From Acidobacteria bacterium AH-259-G07 (GTDB lineage: Bacteria > Acidobacteriota > UBA6911 > RPQK01 > JADFOI01), in contig JALLON010000034.1 of assembly GCA_027717925.1 (NCBI GenBank), positions 1 through 14,377 of the forward strand: DNA of 14,377 nt, in the 5' to 3' direction. This document shows positions 6,855-13,940 of the stretch, piece after piece (position 1 is the stretch's first letter; each line of letters opens with the position of its first letter). The notes under the pieces were generated by a model, which saw only the letters and a program-made list of their open reading frames with translations, was not told the origin of the DNA and searched no databases. A program made the position numbers and the translations under genes.

Positions 6855-7268
6855 ATGGACGAGATAGAGGGCTGGCGAAAGAAGATTGATGAGATCGATT
6901 TAAAGCTGCTGAAGCTTCTCAACCGGCGCAGTCGGTGTGCCATTGAGATTGGGAAGATTAAACAAGAATTGAACATGGAGATTTACGATCCAAAGCGCGA
7001 GAAGGAAGTGATCCGAAATGTTAAGAATGCGACAAACGGACCACTCATGAAGGAGGCCGTTACGCGACTGTTTGAAAGGATCATCGATGAATCGAGACGA
7101 GCTGAACGGGAGACGCGGATTCGCGAGAAACGCGAAAAACGTGAAAAATCACGAAAAACACGCCAGCACGACATCACGAAAGCACGAAAGCACGAAAGCA
7201 CGAAAGCACGAAAACACGAAATCGCGAAAGCACGAAAGCACGAAAAAACGACATCACGAAAAATATAG
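6855..7268 (+). CDS. AroQ-type chorismate mutase with repeat-encoded C-terminal tail
   Basis: All-helical chorismate mutase converting chorismate to prephenate for phenylalanine and tyrosine. Active-site residues match the E. coli P-protein domain with a constant offset: R8, R25, K36, D45, R48 and E49 correspond to R11, R28, K39, D48, R51 and E52. The third helix has ESRRAE near residue 80, with Glu probably at the Gln88 position. ATG 6855 is chosen because it opens directly on the family N-terminus (MDEIEGWRKKIDEID); an upstream extension would translate the REP repeat. The core ends near residue 90. The rest is a highly basic tail, and residues from about 103 to the stop are encoded by thirteen 8-bp repeats as KARKHEST-type units. 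The stop lies 15 bp from the DAHP synthase start, implying cotranscription and possible functional pairing. Confidence 0.88.
   Translation: MDEIEGWRKKIDEIDLKLLKLLNRRSRCAIEIGKIKQELNMEIYDPKREKEVIRNVKNATNGPLMKEAVTRLFERIIDESRRAERETRIREKREKREKSRKTRQHDITKARKHESTKARKHEIAKARKHEKTTSRKI
7160..7263 (+). repeat. Octamer tandem array, ACGAAAGC type
   Basis: Thirteen 8-bp units in exact register: ACGCCAGC, ACGACATC, four ACGAAAGC, ACGAAAAC, ACGAAATC, GCGAAAGC, ACGAAAGC, ACGAAAAA, ACGACATC, ACGAAAAA. Looser units of 9-10 bp extend upstream to about 7120. Because 8 is not a multiple of 3, three units encode one 8-residue period (KARKHEST). The array ends 2 nt before the chorismate mutase stop codon (TAG, 7266-7268). 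Confidence 0.93.
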
Positions 7269-7283
7269 AAGGAGTCAAGAGCC

Positions 7284-8327
7284 ATGGTTATCGTCATGAA
7301 ACAAAGCACCACGGAAAAACAGATTGAGGTCGTCATCAAAAAGCTGGTTTCGCAGGGCTTTGATGTGCACCGTTCAACGGGTGTGGAGCACACGATTTTG
7401 GGGGCGGTCGGTGCCCAGGTGGTTGACACACGCGACTACGAACTGCTGGATGGCGTCAAAGAAGTACACCGGATTACGGAGCCCTATAAGCTGGCCTCTC
7501 GAGCTTTTCGGCCCGAAGGATCGATTATCGAAATTGACGGTGTGAAAATCGGTGGTGAGGAAGTCATCATTATGGCGGGGCCCTGCACAGTCGAAAGTTA
7601 CGAGCAGTGTGACATCATTGCTGAACGGATTAAGGCCGCGGGGGCGAAGATCATGCGCGGCGGCGCCTTTAAGCCTCGTACATCTCCCTATTCTTTCCAG
7701 GGACTCGGCGTTGAGGGATTGAAACTCATTCGCAAGGCAGCCGACAAACACGGGCTGCTGGTGATTTCGGAAATTATGGAATCCGGTCAGCTTCCTCTGG
7801 CTGAAGATTACATTGACATCATGCAGGTCGGGACTCGTAACATGCAAAACTATGGCCTACTGCGCGATGTTGGCCGCACCGATACGCCCGTGCTGCTCAA
7901 ACGCGGAATGAGCGCCACCCTTTCCGATCTGCTGCTGGCGGCTGAGTACATCATGTCTGCAGGAAATCACCGTGTGATCCTTTGCGAAAGGGGGATTCGC
8001 ACCTTTGAAATGCACACCAGAAGCACGCTGGACATCTCGGCGATTCCGGTCATCCACCAATTGAGCCATCTTCCCATCATCGTGGATCCGAGCCATGCCA
8101 TCGGTATTCGGGACAAGGTTGCGCCGCTGGCGCGTGCCGCGGTGGCGGCAGGCGCTGACGGATTGCTGATTGAAGCACACCACGATCCGGATAATGCTCT
8201 TTGTGATGGGGCCCAATCTTTGAAACTCGAGCAATTTGACAAGCTGATGGAGGAGCTGCGTCTGATTGCCGGCGCCGTCGGCCGAAGCATCGCAAGAGCT
8301 AGTCTGCCGGTCGCAACGGACCACTGA
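7284..8327 (+). CDS. aroF: 3-deoxy-7-phosphoheptulonate (DAHP) synthase, type I-beta
   Basis: First enzyme of the shikimate pathway, condensing phosphoenolpyruvate with erythrose 4-phosphate. The N-terminal ~75 residues (IEVVIKKLVSQGFDVHRSTG) form a ferredoxin-like regulatory domain as in Thermotoga-type enzymes. The barrel follows with MAGPCTVES (metal-binding Cys101), MRGGAFKPRTSPYSFQG, KRGMSATLSDLL, ILCERGIRTFE and IVDPSHAIGIRDKV. ATG 7284 has GGAG 9 nt upstream; a second in-frame ATG lies at 7296. The adjacent chorismate mutase is notable because in other I-beta enzymes that domain is fused and gives feedback control; here it is a separate gene 15 bp upstream. The TGA stop lies within the first heptad of repeat copy C. 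aroF/aroG/aroA(G) names are used interchangeably for this family. Confidence 0.95.
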   Translation: MVIVMKQSTTEKQIEVVIKKLVSQGFDVHRSTGVEHTILGAVGAQVVDTRDYELLDGVKEVHRITEPYKLASRAFRPEGSIIEIDGVKIGGEEVIIMAGPCTVESYEQCDIIAERIKAAGAKIMRGGAFKPRTSPYSFQGLGVEGLKLIRKAADKHGLLVISEIMESGQLPLAEDYIDIMQVGTRNMQNYGLLRDVGRTDTPVLLKRGMSATLSDLLLAAEYIMSAGNHRVILCERGIRTFEMHTRSTLDISAIPVIHQLSHLPIIVDPSHAIGIRDKVAPLARAAVAAGADGLLIEAHHDPDNALCDGAQSLKLEQFDKLMEELRLIAGAVGRSIARASLPVATDH

Positions 8328-8534
8328 CCGCTGACAGAATTCAGAATCCAGAATCCAGAATCCAGAAGTCAGAAGTCCTCGGGAATAATTGTGCAAACGA
8401 CGAAAACTCGAGGCGCTCCAGCCGCGCCTGCTTCCAGTCCATCTACTGGGCGTGGCCGACACAAGTGTTGAGTCTTCTGAATTCTGGATTCTGACTTCTG
8501 GATTCTGTCAGTGGTCAGCTGAGAAACTCAGAAA
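8321..8534 (-). repeat. Heptad-armed inverted-repeat element, copy C, inverted and diverged
   Basis: Fills the convergent gap between DAHP synthase and guaB, with the core on the minus strand. On plus: CCACTGA and CCGCTGA (8321-8334), six CAGAAnn heptads (8335-8376), the core reversed (8377-8472, 96 nt), five inverse heptads (8473-8507), TCAGTGG and TCAGCTG (8508-8521), then two degenerate heptads up to the guaB stop at 8535. Relative to copy B the core has about eight substitutions and a 2-nt insertion, several of which preserve stems. The stop of DAHP synthase is in the first unit. Confidence 0.92.
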
Positions 8535-9995
8535 CTAATCCCCCAACCTGTAATTCGGCGATTCCTTGGTCACGACCACATTGTGAACGTGGGACTCGCG
8601 CAGCCCCAGGTGAGTGACTCGAATGAAGCGGCTCTTGCTTTGCAGCTCGTTAATATTCTTGACGCCGCAGTAGCCCATACCGGCTCGAACTCCCCCAATC
8701 AGAATTGGGATCAGATTTTCCACGCTTCCTTTATAGGGGACGCGTCCTTCGATGCCTTCCGGGATCAGCTTGCGCTCGACATCCACGGTTTCCTGGCCGT
8801 AGCGATCGCCGCCTCCCTCGGCCATGGCTCCCAGAGATCCCATTCCGCGGTAGGTCTTGAAGCTGCGATTTTGATAAAAGACCAGCTCGCCGGGCGACTC
8901 GTCGGTGCCGGCAAACAGGTTCCCGATCATGACGCAGTCAGCACCGGCGGCTAGGGCCTTGGTGATGTCTCCTGAGTACTTGATTCCACCGTCGGCTATG
9001 ACGGGCAGCTCCAGCTCGCGAGCCACCTTTACCGTCTCCATGATAGCTGTGATTTGAGGAACACCGGAGCCGGTGACCACGCGAGTCGTGCAGATGCTGC
9101 CCGGCCCCATGCCGACCTTGACCCCGTCCACTCCGGCGTCATGCAGCTCGCGGGCAGCCTTTCCAGTGGCGATATTGCCGGCGACCAGCGCGGCGTTCTT
9201 TAACCTCTTCTTGAGTTCCCAGACCGCCTTCAGGACGCGTCCGGTGTGCCCGTGAGCCGTGTCCACCACGATGACATCAGCACCGGCTTTTTCCAGCTCG
9301 CGGGCCCGTTCCAAAAAATCTCCGGTGGCACCCACGGCTGCACCCACCCGCAGGCGGCCAAGGGAATCCTTGGCCGCATTGGGATAGGCGATGACCTTCA
9401 TGATGTCTTTGACCGTGATCAAGCCCTTTAGCCGGTATTCCTGATCCACCACCAAAAGCTTCTCGATGCGGTGTTCGTGAAGCTTCTTCTTGGCCTCTTC
9501 CATGGAAATCCCTTCGTGTACTGTGACTAGATCGTTTCTGGTCATGAGTTCCGAGACGGAGAGATCCAGGTTGGTTTCAAAGCGCAGGTCACGGTTGGTA
9601 AGAATACCCGTTAACTTCCCTTTTTTGTCAGTGATGGGAACGCCGGAGATCTTGTGCCGGCTCATCACCTCCAGGACGTCACGGATGCTGTCGTTCGGAC
9701 GCATCGTTACTGGATCCACGATCATTCCCGATTCGGAGCGCTTGACTTTATCCACCTCAGCGGCCTGAGCTGCAATCGACTGATTGCGGTGAATGATCCC
9801 CACTCCACCTTGCCGGGCCAGAGAGATGGCCAACCTGGCTTCGGTGACGGTGTCCATTGCGGCGGAGGAAATGGGGATATTGAGGGGGATATTCCTGGAG
9901 AAGGTGCTGTGCAGGTCTACTTCGCCCGGCAGAACGTCACTCTTGCCGGGCATCAGCAAGACGTCGTCAAATGTTAAGGCTTCGGGTATCTCCAT
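8535..9995 (-). CDS. guaB: Inosine-5'-monophosphate dehydrogenase
   Basis: NAD-dependent oxidation of IMP to XMP, the committed step of guanine nucleotide synthesis. The order of domains is normal for 486 residues: the N-terminal barrel start LTFDDVLLMPG, two CBS motifs inserted at about residues 90-205 (PNDSIRDVLEVMSRHKISGV and MTRNDLVTVHEG), then the active-site loop GPGSICTTRVVTGSGVPQ with catalytic Cys302. ADGGIKYSGDITKAL and the flap GMGSLGAMAEGGGDRYGQE follow. ATG at 9995 is chosen; an upstream in-frame GTG at 10013 falls inside repeat sequence. A TATAAT lies only 6 nt before the ATG, so the mRNA may be leaderless. The stop abuts repeat copy C. Confidence 0.97.
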   Translation of the reverse strand: MEIPEALTFDDVLLMPGKSDVLPGEVDLHSTFSRNIPLNIPISSAAMDTVTEARLAISLARQGGVGIIHRNQSIAAQAAEVDKVKRSESGMIVDPVTMRPNDSIRDVLEVMSRHKISGVPITDKKGKLTGILTNRDLRFETNLDLSVSELMTRNDLVTVHEGISMEEAKKKLHEHRIEKLLVVDQEYRLKGLITVKDIMKVIAYPNAAKDSLGRLRVGAAVGATGDFLERARELEKAGADVIVVDTAHGHTGRVLKAVWELKKRLKNAALVAGNIATGKAARELHDAGVDGVKVGMGPGSICTTRVVTGSGVPQITAIMETVKVARELELPVIADGGIKYSGDITKALAAGADCVMIGNLFAGTDESPGELVFYQNRSFKTYRGMGSLGAMAEGGGDRYGQETVDVERKLIPEGIEGRVPYKGSVENLIPILIGGVRAGMGYCGVKNINELQSKSRFIRVTHLGLRESHVHNVVVTKESPNYRLGD

Positions 9996-10001
9996 GAACG
10001 G

Positions 10002-10030
10002 ATTATATCCCACAGATTACGCAGATCCAA
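10002..10030 (-). promoter_or_regulatory. Putative guaB promoter, leaderless type
   Basis: On the minus strand TTGGAT (10030-10025) and TATAAT (10007-10002) are separated by 17 bp. TATAAT is followed by six bases and then the guaB ATG, so transcription would start at or next to the start codon. The -35 lies within the last codons of the GxxExxY gene and its flanking repeat. No Shine-Dalgarno is visible. Confidence 0.45.
10007..10027 (+). repeat. Left inverted repeat of the GxxExxY cassette
   Basis: A 21-bp repeat starting ATCCCACAGATTACGC. It matches the reverse complement of 10452-10472 at 19 of 21 positions. It contains the stop codon of the GxxExxY gene (10017-10019 read on minus) and part of the putative guaB promoter. 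Confidence 0.75.
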
Positions 10031-10415
10031 CGCGGATATTCGCGGATAGAATAACACGTTGATATTGAAGGCGTTTAATTGATCCGAAGTTCAAGATATA
10101 ACCGAGTGGAAGTCCTGATGTGGACAAATACTGGACGAGCTGAGAAATAAAGACAGGGTGGATCATATCAACTGCCTTGAGTTCCAAAATGACGTTTTCT
10201 TCTACGAGCAGGTCCACTAATCCAGTTCCGATCTTTTGATTCCTGAACTGGATTGGAACACTCTTTTGCCGCTCCCACTTCAAGCCTTTGTCCGAAAGCG
10301 CAATTTCCATAGCCCTCTGATAGATGGATTCTCTCAGAAAAGGCCCTAGTTCGTTATAAACATCAAAAGCACACCCAAGAATCTCATAACTGAGATCTTG
10401 ATATAAGAAACTCAT
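10017..10415 (-). CDS. GxxExxY family protein, PD-(D/E)XK nuclease-like
   Basis: 132-residue protein of unknown function. The family motif appears as LGPFLRESIYQRAMEIAL (G-x4-E-S-x-Y). A nuclease-like core follows: GTGLVDLLVEENVILELKAV, with Asp of VDLLVE and the E-x-K of ELK at the spacing expected for a PD-(D/E)XK fold. Then come LVQYLSTSGLPLGYILNFGS and a final short strand. The last residues (about ILSANIRVGSA) and the TAA stop are encoded by the flanking GCGGAT/ATCTGCG repeat. No good Shine-Dalgarno precedes ATG 10415. It lies 21 bp upstream of guaB in the same direction and divergent from secA, between 21-bp inverted repeats. Members of this family are known mainly from small genes in repeat-rich surroundings; catalytic activity is inference. 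Confidence 0.82.
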   Translation of the reverse strand: MSFLYQDLSYEILGCAFDVYNELGPFLRESIYQRAMEIALSDKGLKWERQKSVPIQFRNQKIGTGLVDLLVEENVILELKAVDMIHPVFISQLVQYLSTSGLPLGYILNFGSIKRLQYQRVILSANIRVGSA

Positions 10416-10424
10416 ACCATCTAT

Positions 10425-10495
10425 AACGAGTATCAGCGAATATCTGCGAAAGATCGGCGTGATCTGTGGGATGATCCGCGTGATCTGCGGGATCG
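10425..10495 (+). repeat. ATCnGCG-type repeat cluster between the GxxExxY gene and secA
   Basis: Degenerate tandem units of about 10-11 bp: TATCAGCGAA, TATCTGCGAA, GATCGGCGTG, ATCTGTGGG, GATCCGCGTG, ATCTGCGGG. The segment 10452-10472 is the right inverted repeat of the cassette, partner of 10007-10027. Related units (GCGGATATTCGCGGATA) lie at 10032-10048 on the other side of the gene. Confidence 0.75.
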
Positions 10496-10513
10496 TGTTA
10501 AAATCTAACTGCC
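10496..10513 (+). promoter_or_regulatory. Putative secA promoter (extended -10)
   Basis: TGTTAAAAT (10496-10504) fits an extended -10 (TGn before a TAAAAT hexamer). The secA ATG follows nine bases later, leaving little or no leader, and no Shine-Dalgarno is present. No convincing -35 was found; that position falls in the ATCnGCG repeat. Confidence 0.4.
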
Positions 10514-13198
10514 ATGCTCAATGTGATTTTGGCGAAGATTATCGGGAGCCACAACGAGCGCGAGTTGAAACGAACCCAGCCGCTCGTCGATCAGATGAAC
10601 GAGCTGGAGAAGGAAATCTCCAAGCTCTCCGATACCGATCTAAAATCTAAGACCCCCGAATTCAAATCCCGCCTGAAAAACGGCGAATCCCTTGACGACA
10701 TTCTCCCGGAAGCTTTCGCAGTGGTCCGCGAGGCCGGTCGGCGCACCATTAGTATGCGTCACTTCGACGTCCAGTTAATCGGAGGAGTCGTCCTTCATCG
10801 GGGCAAAATCGCTGAAATGAAGACCGGTGAAGGAAAGACCCTGGTGGCCACCCTTCCTGTGTACCTAAATGCCCTCACCGGAAACGGTGTTCATATCGTC
10901 ACTGTCAATGACTATCTGGCGCGGCGCGATGCTGAGTGGATGGGTCCCATTTACAAGTTTCTAGGTCTGAGCGCGGGTGCGATCCAACACGACATGCCCG
11001 ACGCCGATCGCAGGGCTGCCTACCAGGCCGATGTCACCTACGGCACCAACAACGAGTTTGGCTTCGACTACCTGCGTGACAACATGAAGTACTCGCTTGA
11101 GGACTGTGTGCAGCGAGGTCACCGCTATGCCATCGTCGACGAAGTGGATTCCATCCTCATCGACGAAGCTCGAACTCCTCTCATCATCAGCGGCCCTTCG
11201 GAAGAATCAACGGACAAATACTACAAAATTGACAAAGTGATCCCGCGGCTGGTGCGGGAACAAGACTTCAAAATCGATGAAAAATCCCGGACCGTAGTGC
11301 TCCAGGAATCGGGTATTGAGAAGGCGGAGAGGTTGCTGGGCATAGACAACCTCTACGATCCCCGCAACATGGACCTGGTTCACCATATCCAGCAAGCGCT
11401 AAAGGCCCACACCCTTTTCAAGAGGGAGGTGGATTACATGCTCAAGGACGGCCAGGTCATCATCGTCGATGAGTTTACGGGGCGCCTGATGCCGGGACGC
11501 CGCTACTCTGACGGCCTCCACCAGGCCCTGGAGGCCAAGGAGGGTGTTCGGATCGAGCGTGAAAACCAGACCCTGGCCACCATCACTTTCCAGAACTACT
11601 TCCGTATGTACGAGAAGCTGGCCGGCATGACCGGAACCGCCGAGACTGAAGCCACAGAGTTCGAAAAGATCTACAAACTGGAAGTGATGGTTATTCCGAC
11701 CAACCAAACGCTGATTCGGCATGAATATTCTGACGTGGTTTACCGCACGGAGCGGGAGAAATTTAATGCCGTTGCCGAGGAGATCAAGGAACTCAACGAA
11801 GCGGGGCAGCCCGTGCTGGTGGGGACCACTTCGATTGAAAAATCCGAGCGACTCTCGACCCTTCTGAAGCGCCGCGGCATCCGGCACGTGGTCCTCAATG
11901 CCAAGTACCACGAGCGAGAAGCGGAGATCGTCGCCCAGGCAGGGAAGAAGGGGGCGGTAACGATTGCCACCAATATGGCGGGGCGCGGTACGGACATCAT
12001 TCTGGGTGGAAACCCCGAGTTCCAGGTCAAAATCAATCTAAGAGCTCGCGGCCTCAACCCGGAGGGCAGTGCGGAGGAGTATCGCAAAGAGCTGGACGGG
12101 CTTCTGCCGGCCTGGAAAAAAGAGCACGACGAGGTGGTCGGATTCGGTGGCCTCCATATCCTCAGCACGGAGCGGCACGAGGCCCGGCGCATTGACAACC
12201 AGCTGCGCGGTCGCGCCGGCCGCCAGGGAGATCCCGGATCAAGTCGCTTTTATCTCTCTCTTGAAGACGATCTGATGCGAATTTTCGGATCCGACAATAT
12301 CTCGGGAATCATGCAAAAACTGGGAATGGAGGAGGGAGTTCCGATTGAATCCAAGCTGATTACCAAGCAGATCGAGCGGGCACAAAAGCAGGTGGAAGCC
12401 AGAAACTTCGAAATCAGGAAACATCTGCTCGAGTACGATGACGTCATGAACAAGCAGCGCAAGGAGATCTATCGATTTCGCCGGGAGCTGTTGGAAGAAC
12501 AGGAGCAGAAAGATTACATTTTAGGCCTGGCTGAGGACATCCTTATCGAATTTCTAGATCTGTACGCCAATCAGGAGATCGATCCGGAGGATTGGGATCT
12601 GGAAAATCTGAAAGTCAACCTGCGCCGCGTTTATGGAATTGATTTGTCCGAAAGGGTCAGTCAGTTGGCCCGTCCTGAGCTCGAAGAAGAGCTGCTCAAT
12701 CAGATCAAGTCTAAGTATGAGGAAAAAGAAGGGCAGATCGGGCCGGAAATGATGCGATGGTACGAGCGCATGGTGATGCTGCAAATCGTCGACCAGCAGT
12801 GGAAGGATCATCTGCTGGCCCTGGACCATCTCAAGGAAGGTATCGGTTTGCGGGGGTATGGGCAGCGTGACCCGTTAGTGGAGTACAAGCGCGAGTCGTT
12901 CCAGCTGTTCGAAGAACTCTGGAACCGGTCCACTGAGGAAATGGTGAGGATGCTCTTCCTGCTGCGGCCTATCACCGAGGAAGACGAACGAGAGCTTTTG
13001 GGAGCTCGACGGCAGCAGCCGTTGAGCTATTCCGGGCCCGAAGACACCGCCCAACCCGCTTGGCAGCGCAGCGAGCCCATGGATGAGCGAACTGCCGCCG
13101 CCGTGAAAACGGTGGTTCGAACTAGCCCCAAAGTGGGGCGCAATGATCCCTGCCCCTGTGGATCGGGGAAGAAATACAAGAAATGCTGCGGGAGGTAA
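10514..13198 (+). CDS. secA: Preprotein translocase ATPase SecA
   Basis: Motor ATPase that drives unfolded secretory proteins through SecYEG at the inner membrane. Full length at 894 residues. Walker A MKTGEGKT is at residues 102-109 and the Walker B/DEAD motif VDEVDSILIDEART has D209-E210, both at E. coli numbering. VGTTSIEKSE, ATNMAGRGTDIILGG and GLHILSTERHEARRIDNQLR with GRAGRQGDPGSSRFYLSLED form the second nucleotide-binding domain. The helical scaffold follows, with LLALDHLKEGIGLRGYGQRD. The C-terminus carries the zinc/SecB-binding motif CPCGSGKKYKKCC (Cys 880, 882, 891, 892). The promoter side borders the GxxExxY cassette. The TAA stop is 1 nt from the first heptad of repeat copy D. No truncation or fusion. 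Confidence 0.98.
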   Translation: MLNVILAKIIGSHNERELKRTQPLVDQMNELEKEISKLSDTDLKSKTPEFKSRLKNGESLDDILPEAFAVVREAGRRTISMRHFDVQLIGGVVLHRGKIAEMKTGEGKTLVATLPVYLNALTGNGVHIVTVNDYLARRDAEWMGPIYKFLGLSAGAIQHDMPDADRRAAYQADVTYGTNNEFGFDYLRDNMKYSLEDCVQRGHRYAIVDEVDSILIDEARTPLIISGPSEESTDKYYKIDKVIPRLVREQDFKIDEKSRTVVLQESGIEKAERLLGIDNLYDPRNMDLVHHIQQALKAHTLFKREVDYMLKDGQVIIVDEFTGRLMPGRRYSDGLHQALEAKEGVRIERENQTLATITFQNYFRMYEKLAGMTGTAETEATEFEKIYKLEVMVIPTNQTLIRHEYSDVVYRTEREKFNAVAEEIKELNEAGQPVLVGTTSIEKSERLSTLLKRRGIRHVVLNAKYHEREAEIVAQAGKKGAVTIATNMAGRGTDIILGGNPEFQVKINLRARGLNPEGSAEEYRKELDGLLPAWKKEHDEVVGFGGLHILSTERHEARRIDNQLRGRAGRQGDPGSSRFYLSLEDDLMRIFGSDNISGIMQKLGMEEGVPIESKLITKQIERAQKQVEARNFEIRKHLLEYDDVMNKQRKEIYRFRRELLEEQEQKDYILGLAEDILIEFLDLYANQEIDPEDWDLENLKVNLRRVYGIDLSERVSQLARPELEEELLNQIKSKYEEKEGQIGPEMMRWYERMVMLQIVDQQWKDHLLALDHLKEGIGLRGYGQRDPLVEYKRESFQLFEELWNRSTEEMVRMLFLLRPITEEDERELLGARRQQPLSYSGPEDTAQPAWQRSEPMDERTAAAVKTVVRTSPKVGRNDPCPCGSGKKYKKCCGR

Positions 13199-13199
13199 C

Positions 13200-13414
13200 C
13201 AGCTGACAACAACCAACCAACTGACAACTGACAGAATTCAGAATCCAGAAGTCAGAAGACTCAACACTTGTGTCGGCCACGCTCAGTAGATTGACTGGAA
13301 GCAGGCAGGGCTGGAGCCTCGAGTTTTCGCTGTTTCCACGATTATTCCCGAAGACTTCTGGATTCTGGATTCTGGATTCTGGATTCTGAATTCTGTCAGT
13401 TGTGTTGTCAGCTG
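13200..13414 (+). repeat. Heptad-armed inverted-repeat element, copy D
   Basis: Convergent gap between secA and the NusG-like gene. The outer 5' part is CAGCTGA (13200-13206), a short CAACAAC/CCAA slip region, then CAACTGA twice (13218-13231). Four CAGAAnn heptads (13232-13259) precede the 94-nt core (13260-13353). Six inverse heptads (13354-13395) and TCAGTTG, TGTTG, TCAGCTG (13396-13414) complete it. The core differs from copy B at one position by eye. The next base, 13415, opens the stop codon of the minus-strand gene. Confidence 0.93.
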
Positions 13415-13921
13415 TTAGCGGATTTTTTCGACATCGCAGGCGTCCACTTCACAGGCGACGGCCTGTCGGATCAGATCAACCGACAAGATAAATCGGTAGG
13501 TGCCTTTTTTCTCGATCAGGATTCCCCGCAGGCCTGCCAGTGACCCTCGGATGATTTCTACCCGGTCTCCTTCTACGATGTACGGATACGGGTCGTAGGG
13601 CAAAGTGCCGAAGACCAGCCTTTTCACAGCCTGGATTTGCTCGTTCGGGATAGGAGCCGGCTCACCGTCGAACCCAATGATCCGGACCGCCGAGGGAACC
13701 TTCAAGATGTCCAGACGACGGTCTTGAATCAGGACGTGAGCGAAAAGATAACCCGGGAAAAGGGGGAACTGAACTTTCTTACGGCGGTCTTTCCATCTGG
13801 AGATGACCTCACGCAGGGGCAAAAAGCACTCGATTTGCTTTTGCCACAACTGCTCCGCTACGACTTTCTCGTGTCTTGACCGCGTATGAATGGCGTACCA
13901 TCTAAGTTCCGGCTCTGACAT
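13415..13921 (-). CDS. NusG-family specialised transcription antiterminator (RfaH/UpxY/LoaP-like)
   Basis: 168-residue NusG paralog. The N-terminal NGN domain begins RWYAIHTRSRHEKVVAEQL and includes ECFLPLREVISRWKDRRKKV, then FPLFPGYLFAHV, the segment that contacts RNA polymerase. The C-terminal KOW region reads IVEGDRVEIIRGSLAGLRGI. It lacks the secE neighbour and ribosomal-protein context of housekeeping nusG, and the sequence resembles paralogs that regulate polysaccharide or secondary-metabolite operons; its target is not visible here. ATG at 13921 is preferred, since it opens on MSEPELRWYAIHTR with GGGAA upstream; the ATG at 13942 lies in the palindrome. The stop is flush with repeat copy D. 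Confidence 0.85.
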   Translation of the reverse strand: MSEPELRWYAIHTRSRHEKVVAEQLWQKQIECFLPLREVISRWKDRRKKVQFPLFPGYLFAHVLIQDRRLDILKVPSAVRIIGFDGEPAPIPNEQIQAVKRLVFGTLPYDPYPYIVEGDRVEIIRGSLAGLRGILIEKKGTYRFILSVDLIRQAVACEVDACDVEKIR

Positions 13922-13940
13922 GGCAAAAATTCCCGACTGC

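Noticed and set aside
7160..7263. CRISPR-like array
   Set aside because: Units are 8 bp, directly abutting, with no spacers, and are translated as the end of a gene.
9996..10013. GTG start for guaB at 10013
   Set aside because: It lies in the ATCTGTGGG repeat, adds residues absent from the family start, and the ATG at 9995 gives MEIPEALTFDDVLL directly.
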